A DNA stretch of 64,000 bases from Lunularia cruciata. Lineage: Eukaryota; Streptophyta; Marchantiopsida; Lunulariales; Lunulariaceae. Position 1 is the first letter of the stretch. The number at the start of each line of letters is the position of its first letter. Position numbers and translations under genes: made by a program. The stretch covers positions 39,246,001-39,310,000 of the forward strand of contig OX419757.1 of NCBI GenBank assembly GCA_948567375.1. The letters are read 5' to 3'. This document shows positions 10,836-28,118 of the stretch, piece by piece. Under the pieces are notes generated by a model that saw nothing but the letters and a program-made list of their open reading frames with translations, was not told where the DNA came from and made no database searches.

Positions 10836-11375
10836 ATACCAAATCCACACGTATTATTCGGATAGGGATAACTGATTTGGAGATGTCTCATCATCCTCAT
10901 ACTGTAACGATTAGATGAGCAACTGGGCTCACAGCATAATGGCCTCAGACTGTCCTAGTCTCGGTTTTCTATCAGCAAAGCCATAGCTCAGCTACCATAA
11001 TAATTTTATGCATCATCGGCCAACTCCCAAGACCAACGGGATCTTAACGTCTGTTAAAAAAGAGAAATTAATAGGCTCGATGTAAGTCCTAGAAGAACCA
11101 ATAACTATGATCCCTACGTGATAGGATACTCACAAACAAAAGTCTTTGAAAGCCTCAGATTGCCCTAGTCACGGATTTGGTTTCCCGCAGCCTATACTCA
11201 GAAATCATAATCAAGGTGCCCGATAATGGCCAGAACGTACTACTACCACAGTCAAGCAGTGACTTTTATCTCACCGAGGAAATCGACTTACCAATCGATG
11301 TACCAATTCCACATGAGTTTTCGGATACAGATAACTGATTTGGGAAATTCTCATCGTTCTCAAGACTCTTTCCAC
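10836..11375. repeat. Diverged local duplication with switched block order
   Basis: Two blocks occur twice. Block X (ATAACTGATTTGG followed by a CTCATC stretch) lies near 10,868 and 11,328. Block Y (GCCTCAGA-TG-CCTAGTC) lies near 10,942 and 11,151. The order is X-Y then Y-X, so this is not a simple tandem repeat. No coding function is apparent. Confidence 0.5.
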
Positions 11376-11421
11376 GGAGAACTATACACGAAAAATTCAA
11401 ATTAAACTACTCTCTAGGGTT

Positions 11422-11973
11422 TTGATAGGCAACCTGCCAGATACTCAACCTAGGCACAAACCTCGTCTACTCGACGTCTCTATGGGTACTTTGACATCCC
11501 CAGACTCCTTCACCGCTCGACCCAACCCCGCCTTGCAGATTGGACCTAAACATCAACAAATCCATGAATTGGTTTCCATCATCTTCTGCATCTACCAGGC
11601 CCTCAAAAGCGAACAACTCCCTCAGATTCACTACACTCTGTCGCACACATTTCCCCTGGGACTCGGTGACTCTTCAATCGGTGGGCTTCTCTGGTTAAAT
11701 GCCCGCCGAATGACCCTGGTAGCCAAAAGACGTGGATATATTGGGATCTACAGCCGCCCTTTGGACCATGCGACCAACATGAGAGCTAGAGATGGTGGAA
11801 ACCCTAACCTAATTTTCAGAATCCCACGTGGCGAATTGGAGCTCGTATATAAGTTACAGTATCCCGCTACAAACTACTATCCGTATACACCAGACAAGTC
11901 TAAAGTAGTACGGATGAATACGATATCCAGGTTTGAGGGGTTTGACAGATTTAGGGGAGTTCTCCCAAACTAA
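11422..11973 (+). CDS. Hypothetical protein, 183 codons, unrecognised
   Basis: This is the longest open frame of the left part that is not explained by a repeat. It starts with ATG at 11,422 (a second ATG, in MGTLTS, lies 20 codons in) and ends in TAA. I recognise no domain, signal peptide or membrane segment. The composition is ordinary, and there is an Arg/Lys-rich centre (MTLVAKRRGY). It could be an exon of a larger gene, a decayed transposon piece or chance. No neighbour suggests a role. Stop-free length is the main support. Confidence 0.25.
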   Translation: MIGNLPDTQPRHKPRLLDVSMGTLTSPDSFTARPNPALQIGPKHQQIHELVSIIFCIYQALKSEQLPQIHYTLSHTFPLGLGDSSIGGLLWLNARRMTLVAKRRGYIGIYSRPLDHATNMRARDGGNPNLIFRIPRGELELVYKLQYPATNYYPYTPDKSKVVRMNTISRFEGFDRFRGVLPN

Positions 11974-12364
11974 AGGATCGGCAGGTACTATAACTATACT
12001 AAATTAGCACGAGGGATCAATAAGCTGAAATTTCATGTTGAAGTATTCATGGAAGGATAAATACAACCCCATGACAAATTGGTGTTTATGCCAATCAACC
12101 ATGTAAGGAAAATTTTAAAATTTTCTTCAAGCATCGAGAGGGGAAATAGAATAAGATCAGTATTCAACAAAATATTCCTAAAATATTGTGAAAATGTCTC
12201 ACATGAGAACACAATGTCTCTCTCTCCCATTAATTCTAATCCAAGTCTCTTATGGACACTAAATGTGGAGTTAATAGCATGCTTAAGATGTGCAGAACAC
12301 TCTCTTGAACTAATATTTCTTGATACATAGTAAAATAGGGAAGAAGCGTGACCAAGTGTAAAAT

Positions 12365-13225
12365 ACAAAGGATGGGAAGACCCCATCAAACCCTACAAGG
12401 GTGAAACAAAATAGGTAAAATGCCCCAATAGAGTCAAAATGAAAGATCTACACTACTACACCTAAGATATTTGAGTTATGTAAGTCATACGGTCTACAAA
12501 CAATTGGACATACGAAGAAGCATCACCTAGTGTGATTGCTCTCCTATGGATTGCACCAGCCACTGCACTCTATAGAGCAATGGATACACTATGTCTAAAA
12601 TCTGCTACAAAGTATGAGAGTGAGAGTGGTATCCCTGGTGCCTAACATGATAGGCTCTTACGCATTCCTTGACAAATGTGTTGAATGTCATGTCCATCGC
12701 TTCATATAATTCCAAGGCTAGATGAGCAAAGAGATGACTTCGCTGCATACCCCTATACTTGGAGACCTTGCAAGCTGTTGCTGCTACACTCGCCGCACAT
12801 CCAAGATGATGTGTAATCACTCCCTCCGAAAATGTATCATGCGTGAGGCACGTAACCACGAAATTTGCTATTGTCACCTGATCATCTCCTACCAAGTATA
12901 AGTCTGCCTTGACACATGTCGTGTGCAAAGCATATGAAAGTTCCTTCCAAGCCAAGTATTCACTTTCTCGTGCCATAGCAAACACTATGTCCCTAATAGC
13001 ATCATGGGTAGCTATCCTATGTCTTCCAAAAGGACATCGTGTCATATGGACCGGTGTTGCATCTAGTGTAGAACAACACTCACGAGTGAGTAATGAAGAT
13101 GCAGATGGGTGGACCAAACGTAGGCGAAACCTCATCGCATTAGAGAAAGTAATTGATGTGAGTTGGAATGCACTAATGATGGTCGAGCTAGGATCCAAGA
13201 GCTGGCAAGGGTACCGGAGCAAGAG
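12365..13225 (-). mobile_element. LINE 3' end, best-preserved copy
   Basis: A 205-codon open frame (12,605-13,222, minus) covers the C-terminal end of a LINE-type protein. It has CPFGRHRIATHDAIRD, then ADLYLVGDDQVTIANFVV, a KVSKYRG segment and HLFAHLALELYEAM. In LINE proteins with a restriction-like endonuclease, a similar order (H-DA-RD, then D-V, then K-Y, then a PLA-E-like end) follows the RT. I infer that fold here but cannot prove it. The 3' tail (12,365-12,600) has the family's conserved end, minus-strand GGGGTCTTCCCATCCTT, with no poly-A. The copy is truncated at its 5' side near 13,225. Confidence 0.6.
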
Positions 13226-14240
13226 CCAAGACGTTTTGAAGTCAGGGATACACCTGTAATTACAATCATGTTATTTATAAGAGTCCAACGAATCATTCAT
13301 AACAACCTAATGATGAAAATTTCGTCATCCCCTCTTGGGTCGTTCTAAGATCAATCCAACAAGCTCATATGTTAAATACTCTTTCACGTGTAAGTGTTTC
13401 AAACGAGTGCTCGTCGTCTTTTGAATGAACTGAAAATGGATTCGATGTTGCTCATCCGACATGGCATGAATCACTGAACCTGCACTGAAGAATAGAAGTG
13501 CTTTGAAGCAGGCGTGATTCATTCAATGGAATACGCTCTGACAGTCCGCCTGGAGTCGATTTCCAACACTCTGACCATGGTTCTCTTGGCCTTTGCGTTT
13601 CGTGTGGAGTCTGAGCGCCAACCTAGACTATGAATCTAGGACACTTTGAAAATTTTCCAGGGGCTGAACAGGTTCGCCAAAAAGTTCGCCAAAAATTTCG
13701 TCGTTTGGCCTCAGAAAGAGCTTTAGAGACAACGTTCTACTGTAACTGAAGCTTTTTCGTCTGTTCAATATATAACGACTGAAGTGAATTTTGGATGGCT
13801 TATTCGTTCAGTTCATCGCTGGTCACACTTTTTTTCTGCAAAATAACCTAAAACGAAAAGCTCATCTCCTGAGTGGTCATTTCCTTTCCTGAATGTTGTC
13901 TCCGGTGTTGCGCCGGGTCCCTCGGGAGAGGTGATGGCTACAGAAAACGTTTCAACTTGCAGTTCAGATCTTCCGCCATATATCTTCATGATCGTGACAA
14001 TGTGAGAGTAAGTTTGAGCTTCTCAATTTACATCTCAATGAGTCAGAATCCATCCATTGTCTCTTCCAAATGGACAGACAGACTGATCGAACGACACCAG
14101 GAGAGACAAGAATAACTTCCCATTTGAATTTTAATACACAGCCCAATCCATGAGTCTGATAAGTTACACAGCAAAGAAATTGAAACGAACGGCTCGATAA
14201 AGTTATAGTACTGTACTGTAGTAGATGTGTACCACTACTA
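13226..14240. other. Intergenic and 3'-flanking region of the ALDH gene
   Basis: I find no supported gene. The minus-strand sequence just below 14,241 is the 3' UTR side of the ALDH gene. A weak TATTAAAA near 14,130 could serve in polyadenylation. Confidence 0.4.
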
Positions 14241-20504
<6,264 letters not shown>

Positions 20505-21181
20505 CCTGACTCTCGCACCAGACCAGCAGCTCGGCCAGCCCAACACTTCCCGGTATCAGATCTACCCAAGCATCAATTCCCCTTTCTGTTATCACATACT
20601 ACACCTCCCAATCTCAATCTCTCAACATTTCTCCATCCACCGCCTCAAATTCCCACAGAGGAGAACAGAGCACCACCACCACTAACACCGTCTTCCGTTC
20701 GTTGGCCGGTGGGTTGTTGTGGATTTGTTTGTTCCTCTCTCTCTTTCTCTCCCATACACCGACCCAGCAGTAGTAAACAATTCAACGAAACTGATCTAAT
20801 GATGCACACACGCACGTACAAATGTCAGCAGCACCCGGCCAGAGGAAGGAAGGCCCGGTCCACACTGTTGTCAAATGTTTGGATTCATTCACTCCCACTA
20901 CAGAGAGAGCCCATTCACAACTCCATCAGCCCAAGAACCCACCACCACCGCTGTCTGGCCCACCGTCCTTCCCTTTCTTTCGATCCTTTCATACAGTTCC
21001 TCCTCTCTCTGCTCTCCTCCACTATGCTCGCCCGCCAAAACTACCACTCTACTTCTCTTCATGATCTTCTTCATTCTCCCATTCAAATCCACAAATAGGA
21101 GCCCCGCCTTCTTTGGAGGAGATTGATTATTACAGTAGGTGGGTCCTTGAGTTGACTCGCGTCAACGACAAAAGATGAGGA
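20505..21181 (-). promoter_or_regulatory. 5' flank of the ALDH gene (leader and promoter side)
   Basis: The 600 bases upstream of the ATG are pyrimidine-rich on the plus strand, for example CTCTCTCTCTTTCTCTCCC at 20,734-20,752. In the gene's sense this is a GAGA-rich tract, common in plant leaders and core promoters. Long open frames here (such as 242 codons at 20,370-21,098, plus) overlap exon 1 in antisense and follow the low-complexity composition, so I do not call them genes. No clear TATA box is visible. Confidence 0.4.
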
Positions 21182-21511
21182 ATGTTTCAGGTTGCTCATC
21201 GATTTTTGGTGGTTTTCGGTCCTAAATGCTTCAGTCTAAAGGATCTGCGTGTTTTCTCATTGTCCAAATATATCATTCTAGTCAAGGGGGCCAAGCTCTT
21301 GGCATATTTGCCTTGTCTTCCACTCAATATGGAACATTTAAAACATTACACGGGAATTGACCTAGCGGTTTCATTCAACAAGCATAATGAAAGAGAGCTC
21401 ATATTTTTGTATGGAGAAGGGCGTTTAGAGAATTATGTTAACTTCAAATTTATGAAGATTAAAAGTAAAAGAGCTCTTTTTTTGGAATTACAGACTTTAA
21501 AAGTAGGATAA
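21182..21511 (+). CDS. Hypothetical 109-codon open frame, unrecognised
   Basis: An ATG-to-TAA frame just left of the family-1 insertion. I see no domain. It has a hydrophobic patch near residues 28-48 and a basic end (KIKSKR). It may be a chance frame in AT-rich DNA or a remnant cut off by the transposon 105 bases further right. Confidence 0.15.
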   Translation: MFQVAHRFLVVFGPKCFSLKDLRVFSLSKYIILVKGAKLLAYLPCLPLNMEHLKHYTGIDLAVSFNKHNERELIFLYGEGRLENYVNFKFMKIKSKRALFLELQTLKVG

Positions 21512-21616
21512 ACTAGGCAACTTTCTTTAGTAGGTTGATTTAGAGGCTTTCCCTGAGTAAAAAAGAGAAATTCATGCATAAATTGACAATATTTACGGAT
21601 GTTTCTTTCAGCCGGT

Positions 21617-22184
21617 TGTCGTGCGTATATACATTGTTACACAACATACATCGCTACACAACATACATCGCTACACAACATCATACACTATAGAATCACA
21701 ACTCACACATAATTCATACATAGACTCTAAAGTGCCACAATAATCAAATTGTTCACCACTCTCAACTCAACTCAGATCAGTACTTGATTTGTCACTCTAT
21801 AAACTGTCAACAACCGGGTACCAATTACAGTCAAGCCACACCCACTCAAGCATAGAGAATCCATGTGACTCTCGCTGGCCTCTGTCCACCATAGCCAGGA
21901 ACTCGAAAGCTCAACATCAGAGAAGTGAGCTCTCTGGAGCTCACTTTGAAACTATACCCCCTGGACTCGAGCTAGCTCTGAAACCCTAATGGTCCCGCTG
22001 ACGGCACACTCAACGGTGTGAACGGTGCAAAGTGACGGTGGGCCCCACCGTGAAGTGAGTACACCGAACACAAAATCTGACCATCAGAAAGTAGTCTATG
22101 AGAAACTGCTTAAATAACTCAAACTACTATCACTAGAACTCTAGTGTCCAAGCATCTAGATGCGGCACTACAAATGGCGTGACA
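21617..22184 (-). repeat. 3' LTR of copy 1a (core plus B2)
   Basis: A 568-bp terminal repeat, minus strand TGTCACGCC..CGCACGACA. The core (21,741-22,184) matches the right end at 31,085-31,532. The B2 part (21,617-21,741) is absent from the right end but matches B1 at 22,187-22,293. B2 contains an expanded ~20-bp tandem repeat around ACACAACATACATCGCT (three units at 21,632-21,700) that explains its extra length over copy 1b. Confidence 0.8.
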
Positions 22185-22303
22185 ATTGTCATGCGTATAT
22201 ACATCACTACACAACATACATCGCTATCAACATCATACACTATAGAATCACAACTCACACATAAGTCATACATAGACTCTAAAGTGCCACAATCGCCTCC
22301 CTA
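22180..22303 (-). repeat. B1 internal repeat, 12-bp palindrome and polypurine tract (copy 1a)
   Basis: B1 (22,187-22,293) copies the outer 3' end of the element yet lies inside, directly next to the LTR. The junction is the perfect palindrome TGACAATTGTCA (22,180-22,191). On the other side, minus-strand AGGGAGGCGA (22,294-22,303) looks like the polypurine tract for plus-strand priming. If so, the primed product starts with B1, not with the TG of the core. Confidence 0.7.
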
Positions 22304-22460
22304 GCTGGCAGTTAGGTCCCTCTAACTCTAGATAGCCATCTACTCTAAGTATATGGTATACCCTCTAATGGGCAAAGAGCAGGAGGCCGGGTGCTATAGT
22401 GCCCCATCGTTAGTCGCCTGTCTGCAATCTATACCATATAAAGAATGAACTAGCTATAAG

Positions 22461-23048
22461 TCAAGTACATCTAGGACATAACCACTGTCCCTGAGGAACC
22501 ACCGTGAGGGGAGGAGTCATACATGCCATATGCCATCCTCTCGAACAGCTATCACACACTAACATAGTAGCAGCTCCACCAGAAGAGCCACATAACATAC
22601 ACCTCAAGCCTGCACGTACAAGTGCCAAGCTTGGGTCCATAGTACCATCAATGTTTGGGAGGTGGCATGGCGCACAATTGCGCACATGATCCTTCTAAAC
22701 AACACCATCACGTCTTTCTAACACAAGGACTCCAGATGGCAAAACCTTGCGCACTCTCAAGATAGTGCGGCATATAGAAACATCAAATGTCATTGGTGTT
22801 GTCTGCTGTAGATAAACATAGTCGCCTGGATGAAATTGACGGATTGAGGATCTATAACCTCCTCCTCAAATGGTAGCATAGCGTAAAGTATCTCTATGTT
22901 GAGCAATCACCAAGTTCTCAAAGGTGATCAACATCACTCTCCAAAAGATCTCTACCCGTTGAGAACATGCGCTCATCCATACATCGGGGTCATCCAAGTC
23001 CAAAACTACAATAGCATCTTGACGAATGGCTGCAAGTAAATCTGGATC
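22461..23048 (-). pseudogene. Integrase C-terminal region and PHD finger, copy 1a
   Basis: After the integrase core come an SH3-like integrase tail and, at the extreme C-terminus (22,461-22,625), an intact C4HC3 PHD finger: CMLC, then CDSC, then WHMAC (His and Cys), then CPRC, with the usual Trp before the last Cys pair. The stop follows one residue after CPRC. PHD fingers generally bind histone H3 tails, and the place is where chromoviruses carry a chromodomain. The integrase tail in this copy is interrupted by stops (near 22,865-22,870). The PHD part itself is open from 22,685 down. I infer that it guides integration or tethers the integrase; the sequence does not show which histone mark it would read. 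Confidence 0.85.
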
Positions 23049-23760
23049 TCATCCATATAGTAAAAAGTATGGAGAGAAGGATGCTAAGGAGGCTTGCCGG
23101 CTGAACCAATAGCCCATGGCCAACCAAGGTAATTGGAGATCCCAATCTCCCAAGTGGCCTCTCTGCAAACCATACTTTCGCAATCCTCTCTTCACCGTCT
23201 GAACCACTCTCTCTGCTAAGCCATCTGCCTTAGGGTGATCTCGGGATGTAGTACAATGATCAATCAAAGCCTTGTCACACAAGACTTGAAACTCCCCCAA
23301 GAACTCTATACCTTGATCAGTCAAAACCTCAGTTGGTGCACCAAAATGGCTAAGAACTCGATCTAGGAACGAGTAAGTTGTCCCTTCACTAGACTTGTCA
23401 AGAAGTGTCACCAACTCAATCCACTTGGAGAAGTGCTCCACCATCACCAAAACATACCGATGATGTCTCACAGTCAACGATAAAGGTCCGATGAAGTCCA
23501 AACTCCAACGGTAACCCAATCCCATGATAGGTAATGGGTGTAACTGTGGCGTAGGAGCATTGAATGATGCTCTAACTCGGTCACAAACCACACATCTGGC
23601 AACAAACTGATGTACCTCAGTCTGCATACCGCACCACCAATAATGACTCTAGAGTAAGCTATATGTATGCTTTACTCCAAAATGTCCTAGCTCCTCATGA
23701 GCATGACAGACCAACTGTGGTCTTTGTGCTAGAAGTGGTACTACTCGCACTCTACCATCC
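23049..23760 (-). pseudogene. Integrase catalytic core, copy 1a
   Basis: The open frame 23,049-23,627 holds CVVC of the HHCC zinc domain and the three catalytic acids in retroviral order: D in SLDFIGP, D in LTDQGIEF and E in LAERVVQT. The His pair of the zinc domain is in the upstream sequence, interrupted by a stop near 23,650. Integrase inserts the cDNA and leaves a short target duplication, seen as 4 bp at copy 1b. Confidence 0.85.
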
Positions 23761-25466
23761 TCTCATACACGCAAAAGGTGTCTACCCTCCAATCTGAACC
23801 ATTTGGCTTGCTGAAGAACATGGTCTCTCTCCTTGGCCCCAATTGTGCCACCCACAACACCAGTGCAAAGATAGTCCATCACTAAGACATCATCATGAAT
23901 GTCTCGCTGAACTATACCAATATCTTCACTCTCTCGATCTATGACCTCAATAACTCCTCCTGTATGCGCTGAGAGAGATACCACCAAAGCCTCTACAAAT
24001 ATACACAAAAAGGCTAATGCATGCCAACCTGGCACCATCTCCTCATCTGTCGCACCATGCCAATGTGCTCCGGTCTGATCCTATTGGTTGGGACATGGGT
24101 TTCTACTCAACCCATCTGCATCACGGTTCACTACTCCAGGTCTGTGAACAACCGTGAAATCATACTCCTGTAAAATCAGAACCCACTGTGCAAGCTTCCC
24201 TGAAAGCTAGTCGGACTCCATCAACCACTTTAGTGGCTGATGATCAGTGATGGGAGTGAAGAGGTTACCAAATAGATAACATCAGAAATGTGCTAGTGCC
24301 CAAACTGCTGCCAAGCACTCTCCCTCATATGAACTATACTTTGCCTCCGCTGAATTGTTGGAGCGACTAGCATAGGCCACCATAAACTCCTTCTCCTCAT
24401 CATCATGTTGGGTGAGCACCGCTCCAAGTCCCAACATACTCCAATCAATGTGAACCTGAAATGGTCGTCCCCTGATTGGTCTCCTCAAAATAGGATCAGA
24501 TGTCAACCTCTCCTTGAGCTCTACAAAAGCTCTCTCCTACTCATCTCCCCAACACCACTCCTGTGTAAGCTTGGTCAGCTTCATCAAGGCCTTGGCAATG
24601 GCACTAAATCCTCTAACATAACGGCGATAGAAGTTTGCCGACCCAAGGAATGCTTGCACTCTGCTCACATCCGTAGGCCAAGGAATACGTGCAATAGCCT
24701 CTACCTTGGTTTGCTGGACACCAAGTCCTCCGAGGTAGATAGTGTGACCCAAATACTCAACCTGCTCATGGAAGAACTCACACTTCCCAGGATGTAATTT
24801 GAGTCCATGAGATCTCAACCTCTCAAACACCTCCAACAACTGTCTCTCATGCTCCTCCACAATAGTGTTATAAACCAAAATGTCATCAACATAGCACAGA
24901 GCAAAATCCAATCTAGCTAGGATCCTATCCATAACCCTCTGGAACTCAGCAGGAGCATTCTTCAACCCAAATGGTAAGAACTTCCACTGATATAACATAT
25001 CCTTGTCGTGAGGATCAATAGCCCAAAATGCTATCTTGGACTTATCCTCCTCCCTGATCGGCAACTGATGATATCCTACTCAAAGATCCAAAGTACTGAA
25101 GACCTTTGCATGCCCAATTGCATCAAAAATCTCCTCCGGTGTAGGCATGGCATATCAATCAGCCCTGGTCTGTTGGTTGATAGGACGGTAATCTCCACAC
25201 ATCTGCCTATCTATATAGTTGCCATACATATCCTTCTTGGTTGGCATCATTGTTGCTAATGCATACTCTCCATGTGAAATCTCCACCAAACCAACCTCAA
25301 AAAGGTCACTACTCCGGCTCTGAATCAATGTCCTCACCATATCACTATATTGATAAGGACGTCGGAAAACGGGTGTGTCACTAGTCAGCTCAATCCGTAT
25401 ACTAGGTCCCTTCAGAGCACCCAAATCCTTCATACTGAAGGCAAAACAACTTGTGTGACTCCTCAA
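23761..25466 (-). pseudogene. Reverse transcriptase and RNase H, copy 1a
   Basis: RT covers about 24,537-25,466: MCGDYRPINQQT, then FLPFGLKNAPAEFQR, then the catalytic CYVDDILVYN, then VEYLGHTI and the RT-RNase H linker AFLGSANFYRRYV. RNase H follows (24,110-24,506) with QVHIDWSMLGLGAVLTQ, where the first catalytic Asp stands, and AEAKYSSYEGECLAAVWAL. Premature stops occur, for example near 25,156 and 25,080, and between RT and RNase H near 24,540. The domain order RT-RH-INT is that of Ty3/Gypsy. Confidence 0.88.
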
Positions 25467-25907
25467 GAACCTCCAAACCCTCAGTCTTTCCTCTCCAGTA
25501 AGCTTGGGTCCAAGATCTGGCTCCCAAGTATCCTCTGTAACTGTAGTAGGAGTGGAAGACGTAATGACTGACTACTACATTGGGCTCTTGGGAGCAATAG
25601 TATCATGCTCTCGACCACTAGAGGTCCCAACCTTTGTGTGAAAAACTCCCTCCACTTTGGCTGCAAGCTCCACACGTCCTCTAGCTGCATCCCATGTGGA
25701 CCAAGGGTGTAATCCAAGCAGCCCACACTCACCTGGATGGACTCCAAGTAGACCACTCTCCCTAGTAGCTATTGGATGTGTCCCAAGAATACCATGTCCA
25801 CTCGGTCCATTCCCCCTAGCATGTGCCTGAATCGTCTCGATAGGCACAGGGCTCACAAGTGTCCGAGTGGTGATGCCTATCAAGCGCATCCTACATTGCT
25901 TTGCCAA

Positions 25908-26860
25908 GCCAAGGCTCACAATCTAGGTCAAACAATTCAGGTCTATAGCCTGACCTAACACCTGACGCTTGGATGCCTCTAACACTGCTGGAACAGCGGT
26001 AATACCGGTGCAAAAACCCATTGCCCGCTCTCTCTCATCAGTGTTGGGCTCCACCAACTGCTATAACTATGAGTCCCAAACAAGTCCAGGTCCTCCCTCT
26101 CAAAAAGCATGAGAGCCTGGGAAACTCATGAGTGTGGGAAATGAGGCTCTAGGCTATCCAACTAGGTTCACCATTGCCATAGTTGACCTATCAGCCACTA
26201 CCACTGTCTGAGTTGATGCCCAACATCCAAGATATCATCAACAAGGATGTGGTCCAGTCGCTGAATCCCATCATAAGTGCACTATAGAACCTCTCTAGGT
26301 AAGAGGTTTGTCCACCAAAGACAAAGATGATGAGCCCGTGATCCCACTCTGGCTACATCTAACAATACAGCAGGTCCCACCGAAGAATGGACCTGATGTG
26401 TACTCACCACCACTCTAGTGCGAGAATCACCCATCAAAGGAACGTTCTCTAAAGGTAAGTTGGAGAAACAGACTGATGAACTTGGAGATGTTGTAGTATC
26501 CATAACATCTCCCAAAACACACCAGAATGAGGATCCTGAAGACCCGATCCTCTACTAGCACGTGTATGTCCCTGACATGGCCATCCAGAAATCACCAAGT
26601 GAATAGGCCCATGTCTCTCTAGGTAATGCTCCCCCAATTAGCAAATGTCTCCTGGTAGGGCCTTCTGGTAACCTCTGACTGCTGACATCAGTAATAACTC
26701 TGGATACCAATAGGCCAAGTGTGCTACATGATGTATAGAGACTTGCCTAGCAGTCTCATCTCTCTCTACATACAAGTACCTCTGTACTCGTATACCCGCC
26801 TATAACACCGCAGCTAGTCCGGTGTTGATCCCACCAAACAACTCCAATAGGCATATCCCC
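25908..26860 (-). pseudogene. DNMT3-like cytosine-5 DNA methyltransferase domain, copy 1a (broken)
   Basis: Same domain as in copy 1b at 54,511-55,464, placed between protease and RT. Motif I LELFGGINTG lies near 26,820-26,860, motif IV GWPCQGHTR near 26,580, motif VI LENVPLMGD near 26,450 and motif VIII (VGSRAH..WWTNL) near 26,340. Compared with copy 1b, one base is missing just before motif VI (about 26,455-26,465), which shifts the frame between PCQ and ENV, and further stops occur. The enzyme cannot be made from this copy. The DNMT family transfers methyl from S-adenosylmethionine to C5 of cytosine through the motif IV Cys. Confidence 0.85.
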
Positions 26861-26967
26861 TCTACTGGATTCTACCAAGCAATGAGTGTGGTATCCAGAG
26901 GTGTCAAAGCAATTGCCTTTGGAGGCTCATCCTCACACTCATCTCCTGATGGTACAAAGGCTCCACT

Positions 26968-27640
26968 TCAAGCTTGCTGCACCAACTGATCTGCATGCTG
27001 CTGCAATGCCTCCTCTGAACTCCACAATGGAACATCCAAGGTGGATGGAACAATCCCACTCGTACTCCAAAGCCGAGTGATCTCCTCTGGTATTGGAGTA
27101 TCCCCTGCATAGACATTCCTCTCCAACAAGTCACCAGGCCAAGTAACTGCACCACTGAAAGCTAAAACTGATGTTGCCATGGTCCCAGACTGTAGTGAGC
27201 CAAGACTGCCACTACTGAAGCGTACTGGTAGGTGACACACCCGTCCCTCACCAGACTGCCAACCAGGTCTATAAGAGGTTGTCTCCTCCCAATAGTCAAT
27301 GCTGAAACCCATGGAGTATAACACTACTCCCCCAACTAGCACATCATATGACTCAACTATCGTCGCAATAGCCTGAGCTCTCACCACCAAGCTATCAGTC
27401 GGATGACCAGGCTGAACCTGGACAACAAGCTCTCCACGTGTGATGTATTGTGTTGAACCACCACCTAGAGATGTCTGGATCTGAAATGGACACCTCTCCA
27501 CATCGGTCTTCCGTAACTCCAGACCGACAACTACAGCCTTCCCCAACATAAGGGGTTGCGCACCAGAGTCTAACAAGACTCTCTGTGGTGTATAGACCTT
27601 CCTTGAAGGTCCCACCAAACAAAAAATCCCCCTCTAGTTA
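26968..27640 (-). pseudogene. Retropepsin-type aspartic protease, copy 1a
   Basis: The open frame 26,968-27,618 (216 codons) has the active-site segment RVLLDSGAQPLMLG (Asp at about 27,570). This is followed by the flap-side region and an IVESYDVLVGGVVLY segment typical of the second half of Gypsy proteases (usually I-LG-W/D). It processes gag-pol. The C-terminal ~80 codons lead straight toward the methyltransferase, so the two appear to be parts of one polyprotein. The frame upstream is closed by a stop near 27,635. Confidence 0.8.
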
Positions 27641-28118
27641 TCCAATAGGACAACACCAGGTGTAAACCGTGCTCTCTCAAAGGTTGGTCTAGCTGGCAAC
27701 TCCTCCAGTCTAGCCGTTGCTGCTTGCCATAAACCACTGGTCGTTGAACGGATCCCATGCTCCTCAACCAAATAGCTCCACTACCAACCACCTCTGCTCT
27801 AGTAGTAGGAACTGCACCATCCCTACTCTCACTCAACATGGTAGCCAACCGGAATACTGGGGCTAGGTCAACTCCCAATGTAAACATATCATTGGCCGAA
27901 AACAAAGGATGCCGCATAATCAACTAAGTCGCCCCCAACATCATGCTAGACTCAATCTGTGTAGTAGCAGGTGGTTGACTAGCAGGTAGTCCATCATGTA
28001 CTCCATCACCACCTACCACACCTACACTAGGACGTCTAGGAACCATGGATGTCGTCTGCAATGCCTCAAATAGCATGAAAGACTGGGGAAGTCTAACCTG
28101 TCTCCCAACCTCTCTTCT

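Noticed and set aside
21632-21700. CRISPR-like direct repeats
   Set aside because: They are a contiguous ~20-bp tandem repeat inside an LTR, without spacers, in eukaryotic DNA.
22461-22625. Chromodomain at the integrase C-terminus
   Set aside because: The spacing of eight Cys/His residues is that of a PHD finger. No chromodomain aromatic pattern is visible.
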